DNA of 64,000 nt from Candidatus Gastranaerophilales bacterium. Its GTDB lineage: Bacteria; Cyanobacteriota; Vampirovibrionia; Gastranaerophilales; Gastranaerophilaceae. Numbering within the stretch: the first letter of the stretch is position 1; each line of letters starts with the position of its first letter. A program made the position numbers and the translations under genes. Shown here piece after piece: positions 36,793 through 45,739 of the stretch. The stretch is from contig JAFQOV010000006.1 of assembly GCA_017402995.1 (NCBI GenBank), positions 1 to 64,000 of the forward strand. The letters are read 5' to 3'. The notes beneath the pieces were generated by a model, which worked only from the letters and a program-made list of their open reading frames with translations, searched no databases and was not told the origin of the DNA.

Positions 36793-37863
36793 ATGATTAT
36801 TTCAGATAACGAAAATAAAAAAAATAAAAAAGCACTCGAACTTGGCTCAAACCCAAATTTGAGTGCTTTTTCTATAAATGATGAGCAAAATCAAGAAAAA
36901 AATATTCGCCCTTTAACTTTTGAAGATTACACAGGGCAAGAGGCAATTAAAAACACGCTTAAAATTTCAATCGAAGCAAGCAAAAAAAGAGAAACAAAAC
37001 TCGACCACTTGCTTTTCTATGGACCTCCAGGACTTGGAAAAACAACGCTAGCGCAAATTATTGCAAACGAATTAAATGCGTCAATTAAAATCACTTCTGC
37101 GCCTTCAATTGAGCGCCCCAGAGACATCATTGGAATTTTAATGCAGTTAAAAGAGGGTGATGTTTTATTTATTGACGAAATTCATAGATTAAATAAAATC
37201 GCCGAAGAAATCTTATATCCTGCAATGGAAGATTTTGTTATTGACTTAACAACGGGCAAATCTCAAAGTGTTAAAACAATGAGAATACCAATCCCAAAAT
37301 TTACTCTTATCGGCGCAACAACAAAAGCTGGAGCGCTTTCTGGACCATTAAGGGACAGGTTTGGAATAATCCATAGATTAGAGTTTTATACAGAAGAAGA
37401 ACTTTCTCAAATCATCAAAAGAACAGCTAAAATTTTAGATTTTAACTTAACAGATGATGGTGCTTTAGCAATCGCTCAACGCTCACGTTGCACCCCAAGA
37501 ATAGCAAACAGATTAGTTAAAAGGTGCGCAGATTGGGCAATTGTGAAATCAGATGGAATTATAACAAAAGAAATTGCAATCGAGGCGCTAACATCTTTGG
37601 ATATCGATAATCTTGGACTTGATATCACCGATAGAGCAATGCTTAATTTGATGATTAAATCTTTTGATGGTGGTCCTGTGGGCATTGAAACACTCGCAGT
37701 TGCACTAGGAGAAGACATTAAAACAATAGAAGATGTTTATGAGCCATATTTAATCCAAAAAGGGTTTATCGCAAGGACTCCTAGAGGGAGAAAGGTCACA
37801 AAACTTGCATATGAACATTTAGGGGTCAAATATGACAATATGCAAATGAATTTAGAATTTTAA
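36793..37863 (+). CDS. ruvB: Holliday junction branch-migration helicase RuvB
   Basis: Hexameric AAA+ motor of 356 residues that drives RuvA-bound Holliday junctions. Seen: Walker A GPPGLGKT (residues 77-84), Walker B FIDEIHRL, sensor 1 and arginine-finger region LIGATTKAGALSGPLRDRFG, and the winged-helix C-terminus (GFIARTPRGRKVTKLAYEHLG). An N-terminal extension of about 20 Asn/Lys-rich residues precedes the conserved RPLTFEDYTGQE. ruvA and ruvC are not in the window. The ATG lacks an SD and follows a TATAAT by six bases. Its stop interlocks with the convergent gene at 37860. Confidence 0.97.
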   Translation: MIISDNENKKNKKALELGSNPNLSAFSINDEQNQEKNIRPLTFEDYTGQEAIKNTLKISIEASKKRETKLDHLLFYGPPGLGKTTLAQIIANELNASIKITSAPSIERPRDIIGILMQLKEGDVLFIDEIHRLNKIAEEILYPAMEDFVIDLTTGKSQSVKTMRIPIPKFTLIGATTKAGALSGPLRDRFGIIHRLEFYTEEELSQIIKRTAKILDFNLTDDGALAIAQRSRCTPRIANRLVKRCADWAIVKSDGIITKEIAIEALTSLDIDNLGLDITDRAMLNLMIKSFDGGPVGIETLAVALGEDIKTIEDVYEPYLIQKGFIARTPRGRKVTKLAYEHLGVKYDNMQMNLEF

Positions 37864-38411
37864 TTTTCATATTTGTAAAACATATTATCGCTATATTTTC
37901 TATAAATTTCATATTTTTCAGGGCTAATCAACCTTAAAAAACCATCAATTAACCCAACATCATCTCTTTTTCTTAAATTTAAATCAGAACGCATCATTTT
38001 TTTGACGTTTGATTTTGTGCTGATTGAATATGGCAGGGCTGTGCCAACAAGCATTACATGTGAAGAGGCAAGCTTTAGTTTTTCAATTCTATCTTTTTGC
38101 GGGCTAAATTCCCAAGTGCGCCCAAAAAGTTCATATTCCAAATTTTTCAATCTTTCTTTATCTGAAAAATCGGGGTATGTTTTTTCGAAATGCCTTTTTT
38201 CCATAATTTCTATCGCTTTTAAATCTTTAGGATTAAAATTTACTTCAAAAGGCGAAATTGCTCGCGCATTTGAGATATCATCTTTTGTAATATAAATTGT
38301 TTGTGTTTCTTGCGAACAATAAACCGCCAAAGGTAGAAAAATTGAATATAAAATTAAAGCATAGCAAAAAGCATATATTATTTGAATTTTAAGGATTTTA
38401 TTTATTTTCAC
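37860..38411 (-). CDS. Unknown membrane-anchored or secreted protein
   Basis: A 183-residue protein with an N-terminal hydrophobic segment (about residues 8-33) that serves as signal or anchor. The body contains RLKNLEYELFGRTWEFSPQKDRIEKLKLA. This kind of RLxxLExxxFG plus a second RIxxLE segment recurs in cyanobacterial and Melainabacteria envelope proteins, as far as I recall. The start is GTG at 38411, with no clear SD. It is convergent with ruvB. The function is unknown. Confidence 0.65.
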   Translation of the reverse strand: MKINKILKIQIIYAFCYALILYSIFLPLAVYCSQETQTIYITKDDISNARAISPFEVNFNPKDLKAIEIMEKRHFEKTYPDFSDKERLKNLEYELFGRTWEFSPQKDRIEKLKLASSHVMLVGTALPYSISTKSNVKKMMRSDLNLRKRDDVGLIDGFLRLISPEKYEIYRKYSDNMFYKYEN

Positions 38412-38575
38412 CTATTATTTTTTAAATAAAAAATAAGTTTTTTCATCACCAAAAATTTTATTTTAAGAATTATGTAAACATTTGTAAAAATAACAATTAA
38501 AATACTAAACCTTAGCGGAAAATATGTCGTTAACTAATTCAACAATAGAAATTCGGACAATAAAGAACGATACTG

Positions 38576-39142
38576 ATGAAAAAACTATTTACAATGCTAT
38601 TTATAATTTTAGGTGTGCTAACTACAATGCAAACAAGCTTTGCACTTGATTATTCTAGCATTTCTACAAATCCAAAAATCACAGCCGCACTTGATGTTTT
38701 AAACAATATTAATAGACGTGATGTAATAGCAATTTTATATGGCAAAAACGCAACAAAAAAACCAATTCGTGTAATGTTTAGAGATTTAGCAGTCTATGGC
38801 TACCAAGATTGCGAAGCTTTAACTATTCCAACACACAATAATGGCTTAGTTATTTATATTAGTAATGAACACAAAAGCGCCAGCCCAGAATGTATTGCTT
38901 GTTTATTGGCTCACGAATCTCAACATCATACATTCACAAACTCAAAAGCAGAAGAACTAAGAGCGTGGATTTCTGAAACACAAGCTTGGAACGAAATGAC
39001 AAAAAGAAACAGAGGCTTATTAGACTCCAAAGAACCACTAGCCCTAAGAGAAAACTATATCGCAAAATTAAGAGCAAAAAGTGGTATTCAAGGAATTCAA
39101 CAAATTATTGCCGCAAACCCAGTTTATGCCGATTTAAACTAG
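38576..39142 (+). CDS. Putative secreted zinc metallopeptidase-like protein
   Basis: A 188-residue protein with a clear signal peptide (residues 1-23, cut after TSFA). The motif HESQH (residues 113-117 in LLAHESQHHTF) is an HExxH zinc-binding pattern. An EELRAWISETQAW segment 10-20 residues later offers a possible third, glutamate ligand. The short length and lack of other protease domains leave activity unproved; it could be a zinc-binding envelope protein. It is a single-gene unit between a divergent gene and rpmI. Confidence 0.7.
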   Translation: MKKLFTMLFIILGVLTTMQTSFALDYSSISTNPKITAALDVLNNINRRDVIAILYGKNATKKPIRVMFRDLAVYGYQDCEALTIPTHNNGLVIYISNEHKSASPECIACLLAHESQHHTFTNSKAEELRAWISETQAWNEMTKRNRGLLDSKEPLALRENYIAKLRAKSGIQGIQQIIAANPVYADLN

Positions 39143-39179
39143 TTTATTAATTTATATTACTGCATTTTCAAATCCTTAC

Positions 39180-39208
39180 TTGCAAAATAAATATGTTTTG
39201 CATAGAAT
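39180..39208 (+). promoter_or_regulatory. Promoter of rpmI-rplT
   Basis: TTGCAA (39180-39185), exactly 17 bases, TAGAAT (39203-39208). The predicted leader of about 50 bases contains a small hairpin GTGGC/GCCAC (39223-39240), a possible site for ribosomal-protein feedback, then AAGGAG. Confidence 0.65.
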
Positions 39209-39264
39209 TAATTTAGCCTAAAGTGGCTTTGGTATGCCACAAGGGAAGAAAAGGAGAAAAGAAA

Positions 39265-39477
39265 ATGCCTAAAATGAAAACACACAGATCTGCTGCAAAA
39301 CGCTACAAAATTACAGGATCTGGCAAAGTATTAAGACAAAAAGCTGGTAAAGGTCACTTATTAGCTCACAAAAGTCCTGCTAGAAAAGGAAGACTTTCTG
39401 GAACATGCGAAGTCTTCGAAGGAAACTTAGCAATGATTGCTAAAGAATTACCGTATGCAAAGAAATACACTAGATAA
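39265..39477 (+). CDS. rpmI: 50S ribosomal protein bL35
   Basis: A 70-residue basic ribosomal protein: MPKMKTHRSAAKRYKITGSG, then LLAHKSPARKGRLSG. The start is the ATG at 39265, because AAGGAG is correctly placed before it and the family starts with MPKMKTH; a longer frame from 39223 is not used. It is followed by rplT after 15 bases. infC, the usual first gene of this operon, is absent here. Confidence 0.97.
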   Translation: MPKMKTHRSAAKRYKITGSGKVLRQKAGKGHLLAHKSPARKGRLSGTCEVFEGNLAMIAKELPYAKKYTR

Positions 39478-39492
39478 GGAAGGTTGTGAACT

Positions 39493-39843
39493 ATGAGAGT
39501 TAAACGTGGTAACGTATTAAGAAAAAGACATAAAAAAATATTAAAACTAGCTAAAGGTTTCTTGGGTGCAAGATCAAGAATTTTCAAAGTAGCTAATATC
39601 GCTGTAATGAAAAAATTAAAATATCAATACAGAGATAGACGCGTTCTTAAAAGAAACATGCGTTCACTTTGGATTATCAGAATTAACGCTGCAGTTAGAG
39701 AACTTGGCTTAAGCTATTCTAAATTTATGAATATGCTTAAAAAAGCTGATATCCAAGTTAACAGAAAAATGTTAGCAGAATTAGCTGCAAACGAACCTGA
39801 AGCATTCAAAGTTTTAGTTGAAGAAGCTTCAAAAGTTAAATAA
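39493..39843 (+). CDS. rplT: 50S ribosomal protein bL20
   Basis: A 116-residue ribosomal protein of standard length ([49 protein letters not shown]). bL20 binds 23S rRNA early in assembly and often represses its own operon. AAGG precedes the ATG. Two consecutive hairpins follow the gene. Confidence 0.98.
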   Translation: MRVKRGNVLRKRHKKILKLAKGFLGARSRIFKVANIAVMKKLKYQYRDRRVLKRNMRSLWIIRINAAVRELGLSYSKFMNMLKKADIQVNRKMLAELAANEPEAFKVLVEEASKVK

Positions 39844-39863
39844 CAAGCAAGCTAAATAGTTTT

Positions 39864-39888
39864 AAGCGGGTCAAAGACCCGCTTTTTT
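39864..39888 (+). terminator. Terminator of rpmI-rplT
   Basis: AAGCGGGTC (39864-39872), loop AAA, GACCCGCTT (39876-39884), then T residues. Confidence 0.95.
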
Positions 39889-39891
39889 AAT

Positions 39892-39917
39892 AAAAAAAAC
39901 CGCACATTGTGCGGTTA
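39892..39917 (-). terminator. Terminator facing the CopG-like gene
   Basis: Hairpin AACCGCACA / TGTGCGGTT (39898-39916). On the minus strand it runs directly into eight T residues, so it fits as the terminator of the gene ending at 39965. Confidence 0.8.
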
Positions 39918-39964
39918 AACTTTTTTCTCTCTCTTTTTTCTCGTGTGTTTTAAAAAAATTTTAA

Positions 39965-40153
39965 TTAATCCAGCAATGCTTCTAAAATTGCTGCATTTTT
40001 TGTAGCGATTGATGTTTCTCTAATTTTTGAACGGTTGATGTATGTTCTTAGAGCTTCACGAATAAGTTCGCTACGTGTTCTGTTTTCGCCTTGAGCAACA
40101 GAATCGATTTGTGTTAAAAATTTTTCGGGCATTGAAATTAGAACTCGTGCCAT
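39965..40153 (-). CDS. Ribbon-helix-helix (CopG/Arc-type) regulator
   Basis: A 62-residue DNA-binding protein. The beta strand RVLISMPEKFLTQIDSVA and helices RTRSELIREALRTYINR form the ribbon-helix-helix fold that binds DNA as a dimer. Such proteins are often antitoxins, but no toxin gene is adjacent, so it may be an autonomous regulator. AGGAG precedes the ATG. The upstream region has AT-rich partial palindromes (AAAGT...ACTTT near 40210-40230) that could be its operator. Confidence 0.85.
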   Translation of the reverse strand: MARVLISMPEKFLTQIDSVAQGENRTRSELIREALRTYINRSKIRETSIATKNAAILEALLD

Positions 40154-40283
40154 TTGTTATTCTCCTATTAGTGTATTTTCTTATTTAATATTTAGTGCTT
40201 ACATATATATAAAGTATATACACTTTAAAAAATTGCGCAATTAACTTTATTACGTTACATTTCTTAACATAAAGTCTAAAATG

Positions 40284-40317
40284 TTGATATATTGGGATTT
40301 TTTATTAAACTCCATAT
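40284..40317 (+). promoter_or_regulatory. Promoter of the zinc-ribbon gene, predicted leaderless
   Basis: TTGATA (40284-40289), 16 bases, TAAACT (40306-40311), six bases to the ATG at 40318. No Shine-Dalgarno sequence. Confidence 0.5.
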
Positions 40318-40695
40318 ATGAAAAATATTTTAATCAAGTTTATTCAATCTAAAAACAAATGCAAACACAAAAACGCTCTTCAATTTCAAAACGAAGGCTA
40401 TTGCCCAGATTGCGGTCAATATTTGGTAAAAAATTATTATTTAATTAGATGTGCGCGTTGTGATATAAAAAGAGAAGCAAAGCTTGCTTGGGGTGAAATT
40501 GTGCCAAAAGATAAGTATTGCGCAAATTGTGGAGAAACCGAATTTTACATAGAAAAACTAGATTCAATTAATTTTATTGATTCAAAATATGCAATTTATT
40601 TAAAAGAAATTGCAAACGAAATCAAAAACTTGCACCCGCACGCGCAAATTTGGGTTGAAAAAGAAGAAAAATTGAAGCAAATTTCTATGAATTAG
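40318..40695 (+). CDS. Unknown zinc-ribbon protein
   Basis: A 125-residue protein with three paired Cys knuckles: CPDCG (about residue 31), CARCD (about 47) and CANCG (about 70), plus an N-terminal CKH. Two of them probably form one zinc ribbon. The C-terminal 50 residues are helical and charged. No known family recognised. It may bind nucleic acid or protein. It is convergent with dnaE through interlocked stop codons (TTAG). Confidence 0.7.
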   Translation: MKNILIKFIQSKNKCKHKNALQFQNEGYCPDCGQYLVKNYYLIRCARCDIKREAKLAWGEIVPKDKYCANCGETEFYIEKLDSINFIDSKYAIYLKEIANEIKNLHPHAQIWVEKEEKLKQISMN

Positions 40696-43600
40696 CCAAG
40701 TTTTTGAACATTTACTTCCATTTTGTTTTTAAATGTCAAACTCAACTCGCGCTCCATTGCCTCATTTGCGCTCACCCACAGATGATTATTTGTCAAAAGT
40801 TGGTATCTTGTTGGAACGCTAAATTCATCTAAGGCTTCAAAATCAATAACGACAGGGTTTTCGCCATTATATTTTGCTAAAATTTCTTTGAGCAAAATAT
40901 TTTCTTCTTCTGCCATTTTTTCTAAAAATTTAATTGTCACAAGGTTAACCTGTTCAATTGGTTTCACCTCATTAATTGCAAGGTTAATTTCTTCATCTCT
41001 GATATTAACTTTTGCTTTAATAATCACTTTTTGCTCAGATTCCAATAACGCGCCATAGCTTTCAACGACTTTAGGAAAAGCAACAACGTCTATTCTCGCA
41101 GTTAAATCTTCAATTGTGCCGGTTTTAATAAATTTTGATGGGTCTTTTTTAGTTGGTTTTTGAACAACTTGAGAAAGCAAACCGCAAATTGTAACGTTTG
41201 CGTCAGGCTTTGGATTTTCCAAAATATCTGAGATTGTTTGAGTTGTGATATATTTCAAAGTGTCTTTTATGCTTGATAATGGGTGGGATGTAACATAAAT
41301 ACCCATTAATTCTTTTTCAAACATTTGAATTTGAGAATCTGTAAATTCATCATCTGAATTTCCAGACAAGTGGAAAGTTGGGATATTTAACTCTTCTTGA
41401 GCATCACCAGATAATGCCGAAAATAAGCTGACTTGCCCAGAAGCCTTTGTTCTTGCAGTATTTTGCACATATTCAACAACAGAGTCTATATTTTCTAATA
41501 ATTGTTTTCTTGATTTTTCAATGCAAGAAAATGCCCCAGCTTTAATTAAACTTTCAAGAGTTCTTTTGTTTAAACATTTCATATCAACTCTTGAGCAGAA
41601 GTCATAAAAACTTTCAAAAGGTTTTTCTTTGCGCTCTTGTTCAATTTGTTCAATTACAGCTTCGCCAACATTTTTGATTGAAGCCAAACCAAAACGGATA
41701 TTATTGCCGTCTGGTGTAAATTGCGCATTGGATTTATTGATATCTGGAGCGAGTACTTCAATTCCTTGTGCTTGGCATTGCAAGATGTATTGTTGTGTTT
41801 TTTCTTGTTTATCTGCAACAGAAGTCAACATTGCACACATAAATTCAACAGGATAGTGCGCTTTTAAATATGCTGTTTGATAAGCAACAAAAGCATAAGC
41901 AGAAGAGTGCGCTTTGTTGAAGCAATATTTTGCAAAACTTTCAATCTGTTCAAAAAGATTTATCGCAGCTTGAGCTGGCATGTCATTTTTTGCAGCTCCT
42001 GCAACAAAAATCTCTTTTTGCTCTGCCATTTCTTGAAGCTTTTTCTTACCCATCATACGACGAACTTTATCCGCGCCGCCAAGCGTATAGCCAGCTAGGG
42101 TTTGGAAAATCGCCATAATCTGCTCTTGATATACGATAGTTCCATATGTGTCATTTAAGATATTTTCAAGTAATGGGTGAGCATATTCAACCTTTTGACG
42201 ACCATGTTTTCTATCCACAAAGTCATCAATCATGCCTGCTTCAATCGGACCTGGGCGATAAAGAGCAACTAGCGCGCCGATATCTTCAAAAACTGAAGGT
42301 TTTAAACGTTTGACCAGTTTTTTCATACCGCCAGATTCAAGTTGGAAAACAGCATCTGTTTCGCCGCGAGATAATAATTCAAAGGTTTTTCTATCATCAA
42401 GCGGAATTCTATTAATATCAATATCTTTTCCAGTACGCTCTTTAATTAAATCAAGAGCATCTTGAATAATTGTCAAAGTTTCAAGTCCAAGGAAGTCCAT
42501 TTTTAAAAGCCCAAGCTTTTCAATCCCCGCCATTGGATATTGCGTTGTTGACGATTTTTCTTTTGATAGAGCAACAGGGATAATTTCATCCATTGGTCTT
42601 GGCGCAATGATAACACCAGCAGCGTGAGTGCCAACTTGGTTTTTAAGCCCTTCCATATTTAAAGCTTCGTCAACAAGGCTTTGAACTTGTTGATTTTCTT
42701 CGCAAAGTTTTTTTAATTCCATGCCATCAGCGAGTGCTTCTTTTAATTTTGTACCAGGAGCAGATGGAATCATGCCAGCCCACATATTCGCCTGAGCAAA
42801 TGGGATATCATACACACGACAAACGGCCTTGAGCGCGGCTTTTGCAGCCAATGTACCAAATGTGATAATCTGACAAACGTGATCTGCGCCCCATCTATCC
42901 GAAACGTAGTCAATTACTTCGCCACGTCTTCTTTGACAAAAGTCAATATCGATATCGGGCATTGATATACGTTCTGGGTTTAAAAATCTTTCAAACAAGA
43001 GTTTGTGCTCAATTGGGTCAAGCTCTGTAATTCCAAGAGAATATGCAACGATACTACCCGCCGCAGACCCACGACCAGGACCAACAGGAATTTTGTGCTC
43101 TTTTGCCCAGTTGATAAAATCCCAAGTCAAAAGGAAGTACGCAGGAAAACCCATTTTAAAAATTACATTTTTTTCATATTCATAACGCTCTTTGATGTCT
43201 TCAGGAATTGGGTCACCATAGCGTTTTTTCAAACCCAAAATACAAAGCTTGTCAAAATATTCTTCTTCAGTTAAATTGTCGGGACAAGGGTACTTTGGCA
43301 AATATTCCTTTGTTTTGCCAAACTCCAATTCGTCCATTTTGAAATCAACTTTATCTGCTACTTCGACTGTATTATTAATACATTCAACAAAATAATCTTC
43401 TTCCATCCAAGAAAATGCTTTTCTTAATTCATCAACGGTTTTAACATAAAACTCGTTAACAGAAAATTTGAAACGATTTGGATTAGATTTTGAAGATTTT
43501 GTTTGTTCGCAAAGCAGCGTATCATGCCAAGCTGCGTCTTGCGCGCGCAAATAATGCGAGTCGTTTGTAATTAGCGGTTTGATATCTAATTCTTTTGCAA

Positions 43601-44216
43601 CTTTCATTAAAAATGGATTTGAATTTTTTTGCTCAATCAAACCGTGGTCTTGAAGCTCAATATAATAATCTTCACCAAACAAATTTTTATAATATTTCGC
43701 GCGTTTAACCGCTTCTTCTTCGTTTCCATCTAGATAAAATCTTGCGACTTCACCTTGAATACAAGCAGAAAGACAGATTAAATCGTCTTTATATTGCTCT
43801 AACATCTCATGATTAATACGAGGACGATAATAATAGCCTTTTGTTGTCGCTAAAGAATCTAATTTACATAGATTGTGATATCCGTTTTGATTTTTTGCCA
43901 ACAAAACAAGGTGATACATTGGCTTTTTAGAACGGTCTTCAATAACGTCTCCATCACAAATATAAAACTCGCAACCGACAATTGGTTTAACGGCTTTGAT
44001 TTTTGCTTTAAACTCTTGCTCTTCTTCAGATAGCATATGAGAAAGCATTTCATTTTTTGCAATAAACATATCCGCGCAACCATACATCACACCATGGTCT
44101 GTGATAGCAATAGCTGGCATGTCGTTTTGGGCTGCATATTTATAATATTCAGGAATTCTAATCGCCCCGTCTAGAAGGGAATATTCCGTATGGACATGTA
44201 ATGGAACGTATTTCAT
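40692..44216 (-). CDS. dnaE: DNA polymerase III alpha subunit (replicative)
   Basis: Replicative polymerase of 1174 residues, standard DnaE length. The N-terminal PHP domain begins at once (HVHTEYSLLDGAIRIPEYY, then TDHGVMYG). The catalytic palm has GPGRGSAAGSIVAYSLGI and the metal-binding aspartates in PDIDIDFCQRRR near residue 420. A helix-hairpin-helix region and a C-terminal OB fold (VTICGLLSQV) follow. The proofreading exonuclease is separate, as in other DnaE systems. No SD precedes the ATG; an extended -10 six bases upstream predicts a leaderless mRNA. Confidence 0.98.
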   Translation of the reverse strand: MKYVPLHVHTEYSLLDGAIRIPEYYKYAAQNDMPAIAITDHGVMYGCADMFIAKNEMLSHMLSEEEQEFKAKIKAVKPIVGCEFYICDGDVIEDRSKKPMYHLVLLAKNQNGYHNLCKLDSLATTKGYYYRPRINHEMLEQYKDDLICLSACIQGEVARFYLDGNEEEAVKRAKYYKNLFGEDYYIELQDHGLIEQKNSNPFLMKVAKELDIKPLITNDSHYLRAQDAAWHDTLLCEQTKSSKSNPNRFKFSVNEFYVKTVDELRKAFSWMEEDYFVECINNTVEVADKVDFKMDELEFGKTKEYLPKYPCPDNLTEEEYFDKLCILGLKKRYGDPIPEDIKERYEYEKNVIFKMGFPAYFLLTWDFINWAKEHKIPVGPGRGSAAGSIVAYSLGITELDPIEHKLLFERFLNPERISMPDIDIDFCQRRRGEVIDYVSDRWGADHVCQIITFGTLAAKAALKAVCRVYDIPFAQANMWAGMIPSAPGTKLKEALADGMELKKLCEENQQVQSLVDEALNMEGLKNQVGTHAAGVIIAPRPMDEIIPVALSKEKSSTTQYPMAGIEKLGLLKMDFLGLETLTIIQDALDLIKERTGKDIDINRIPLDDRKTFELLSRGETDAVFQLESGGMKKLVKRLKPSVFEDIGALVALYRPGPIEAGMIDDFVDRKHGRQKVEYAHPLLENILNDTYGTIVYQEQIMAIFQTLAGYTLGGADKVRRMMGKKKLQEMAEQKEIFVAGAAKNDMPAQAAINLFEQIESFAKYCFNKAHSSAYAFVAYQTAYLKAHYPVEFMCAMLTSVADKQEKTQQYILQCQAQGIEVLAPDINKSNAQFTPDGNNIRFGLASIKNVGEAVIEQIEQERKEKPFESFYDFCSRVDMKCLNKRTLESLIKAGAFSCIEKSRKQLLENIDSVVEYVQNTARTKASGQVSLFSALSGDAQEELNIPTFHLSGNSDDEFTDSQIQMFEKELMGIYVTSHPLSSIKDTLKYITTQTISDILENPKPDANVTICGLLSQVVQKPTKKDPSKFIKTGTIEDLTARIDVVAFPKVVESYGALLESEQKVIIKAKVNIRDEEINLAINEVKPIEQVNLVTIKFLEKMAEEENILLKEILAKYNGENPVVIDFEALDEFSVPTRYQLLTNNHLWVSANEAMERELSLTFKNKMEVNVQKLG

Positions 44217-44231
44217 ATTAAAATTTTAACA
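44217..44231 (-). promoter_or_regulatory. dnaE promoter, predicted leaderless start
   Basis: On the minus strand TGT-TAAAAT (extended -10, 44231-44223), then TTTAAT (six bases) and the dnaE ATG. The -35 is weak (ATTACA/TTACAA). No SD. Confidence 0.55.
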
Positions 44232-44267
44232 TCAAAGCGCTTTCTTGTAATTTAATATGAATTTATA

Positions 44268-44870
44268 TTAAATCTGATTTAAAATCATTTTTACGTCATC
44301 TGTAATTATCATATCAGGATATTTATTTACAAATTCATCAAAAATGAATTTCGCTTCTTGTTTTTTACCAATTTTTTGCAAAATTAAACCGACAATTATG
44401 CGATTATATGGATTTTTGTATTCTTTTAAATATTTTTCAATTTCGATATCCTGCTGATTTAATTTTATAATGCAATCAGCTAAAGCATTATAGTAGGTTA
44501 TGTTCATGCAATCTTTTTTGATTGCGCCTAATATCGCATTTTTTGCTAATTGATATTGATTTAAAGTCATAAAACATCTTGCAATATTATAAAGATATAC
44601 GCTACTTTGCGCTTTATCTGCCGTCAAATTATATGCAATCTCATATTCTTTAATCGCGGCTTGGTAATTTTTTTCGTCAAAAAAGATATTACCCATATTT
44701 GAATGCAATCTTGCATTTTTACTCGCGTCAATTTTATTCCATTCATATGCGTCTAGCCCGCGAATTGAAGGCATTGCAAAGGAAAAAGACAAGAGCAAAA
44801 CAAAAAAGCTATAAACAAAAACTTTCGTTTTCTTTTGCAAAAAATATGTTTTGATTTTTACAAAATTCAT
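44268..44870 (-). CDS. TPR-repeat protein with N-terminal membrane anchor
   Basis: A 200-residue protein. A hydrophobic segment (about residues 17-32, VFVYSFFVLLLSFSFA) is a signal or anchor. It is followed by tetratricopeptide repeats, clearest in ARLHSNMGNIFFDEKNYQAAIKEYEIAYNLT and SVYLYNIARCFMTLNQYQLAKNAILGAI, and a solenoid end. TPRs mediate protein contacts. Its start lies 62 bases inside the upstream MBL-fold gene in another frame, which is a long overlap. A later start at 44774 would remove the anchor and is less likely. Confidence 0.8.
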   Translation of the reverse strand: MNFVKIKTYFLQKKTKVFVYSFFVLLLSFSFAMPSIRGLDAYEWNKIDASKNARLHSNMGNIFFDEKNYQAAIKEYEIAYNLTADKAQSSVYLYNIARCFMTLNQYQLAKNAILGAIKKDCMNITYYNALADCIIKLNQQDIEIEKYLKEYKNPYNRIIVGLILQKIGKKQEAKFIFDEFVNKYPDMIITDDVKMILNQI

Positions 44871-45729
44871 TTTCTAAAATTCCAAGCTTGTTATCATTGT
44901 AATCTGGGTCATAGTGGAAAAAGAAAAGCTTTTTGGCTTTTGCCAGTTGCGCTGTTTCAATTGCCATTTCAAAGGTTGAATGTCCAAAGCCTTGTTTTGG
45001 CTGAATTGGGTCGATATAGTCTTGATATGTATATTGCGCATCATGTATTAAACAATCGCAATTATGAGTGAATTGAATAAATTTCTTATCTGCGCCAACA
45101 TAACTTTCTTTATCTGTCGCATATACTAAACTTTTTTCCTTATATTCAATTTTGATACACAAACAGCCGTTTTTTGGGTGCGCAGTTGTTTTATATGAGC
45201 TGATTTTAATGTCATCTTCTAATAATTTAATGTCATCTTTAACAATGTCATATTTTTTAACTGTTCCATCTTGCGAAATGACGATTACGTCATTTTGAGA
45301 AAAATTGTTAATATTAAAATTACTTCTAATTTCATCTAATCCAAGTGGGAAAACTTTGTCAAAAAGAATTGTTTTTAAGGTATCTTTTAAGTTTTCTTCG
45401 TTAGAATTTAATCCGAAAAGGTTAATTGTTGAGTTTGCAGAAAACAAAGGTTTATAAAACTGTAAGCCTTGAATATGGTCTTGGTGAATATGGCTTAAAA
45501 AAATTGTTGCTTGGTGTGGCTTTTTTTCAAGAGATAAAATTGAATTTTTAACCTCATCTAAACCAATATCAATAATTCCAGTACCAGCGTCTAGTATTAC
45601 CAGTTGACTACCCAAGCGAACTTCAACACAAGCTGTATTTCCACCATACTTCAAAAACCCAAGCTTCGCTGTTGGGTAAGAACCTCTTGTTCCTCTAAAT
45701 TTAACTGTGAAATCAGTAGTTTTGCTCAT
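44809..45729 (-). CDS. Metallo-beta-lactamase-fold hydrolase
   Basis: A 306-residue enzyme. The metal motif HxHxDH is H80, H82, D84 and H85 in SHIHQDHIQG. Further ligands lie in TTAHPKNGCL and YATD. The opening FRGTRGSYPTAKLGFLKYGGNTACVEV matches MBL-fold phosphodiesterase-like hydrolases often annotated near two-component systems or cAMP phosphodiesterases. The exact substrate is unknown. It starts 10 bases after the phosphoesterase gene and overlaps the TPR gene, so the three probably share an mRNA. Confidence 0.85.
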   Translation of the reverse strand: MSKTTDFTVKFRGTRGSYPTAKLGFLKYGGNTACVEVRLGSQLVILDAGTGIIDIGLDEVKNSILSLEKKPHQATIFLSHIHQDHIQGLQFYKPLFSANSTINLFGLNSNEENLKDTLKTILFDKVFPLGLDEIRSNFNINNFSQNDVIVISQDGTVKKYDIVKDDIKLLEDDIKISSYKTTAHPKNGCLCIKIEYKEKSLVYATDKESYVGADKKFIQFTHNCDCLIHDAQYTYQDYIDPIQPKQGFGHSTFEMAIETAQLAKAKKLFFFHYDPDYNDNKLGILENEFCKNQNIFFAKENESFCL

Positions 45730-45739
45730 CTAACTCTTC

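Noticed and set aside
39223-39264. The longer start of rpmI
   Set aside because: The extra codons lie in the leader hairpin and the correct AAGGAG is before the inner ATG at 39265.
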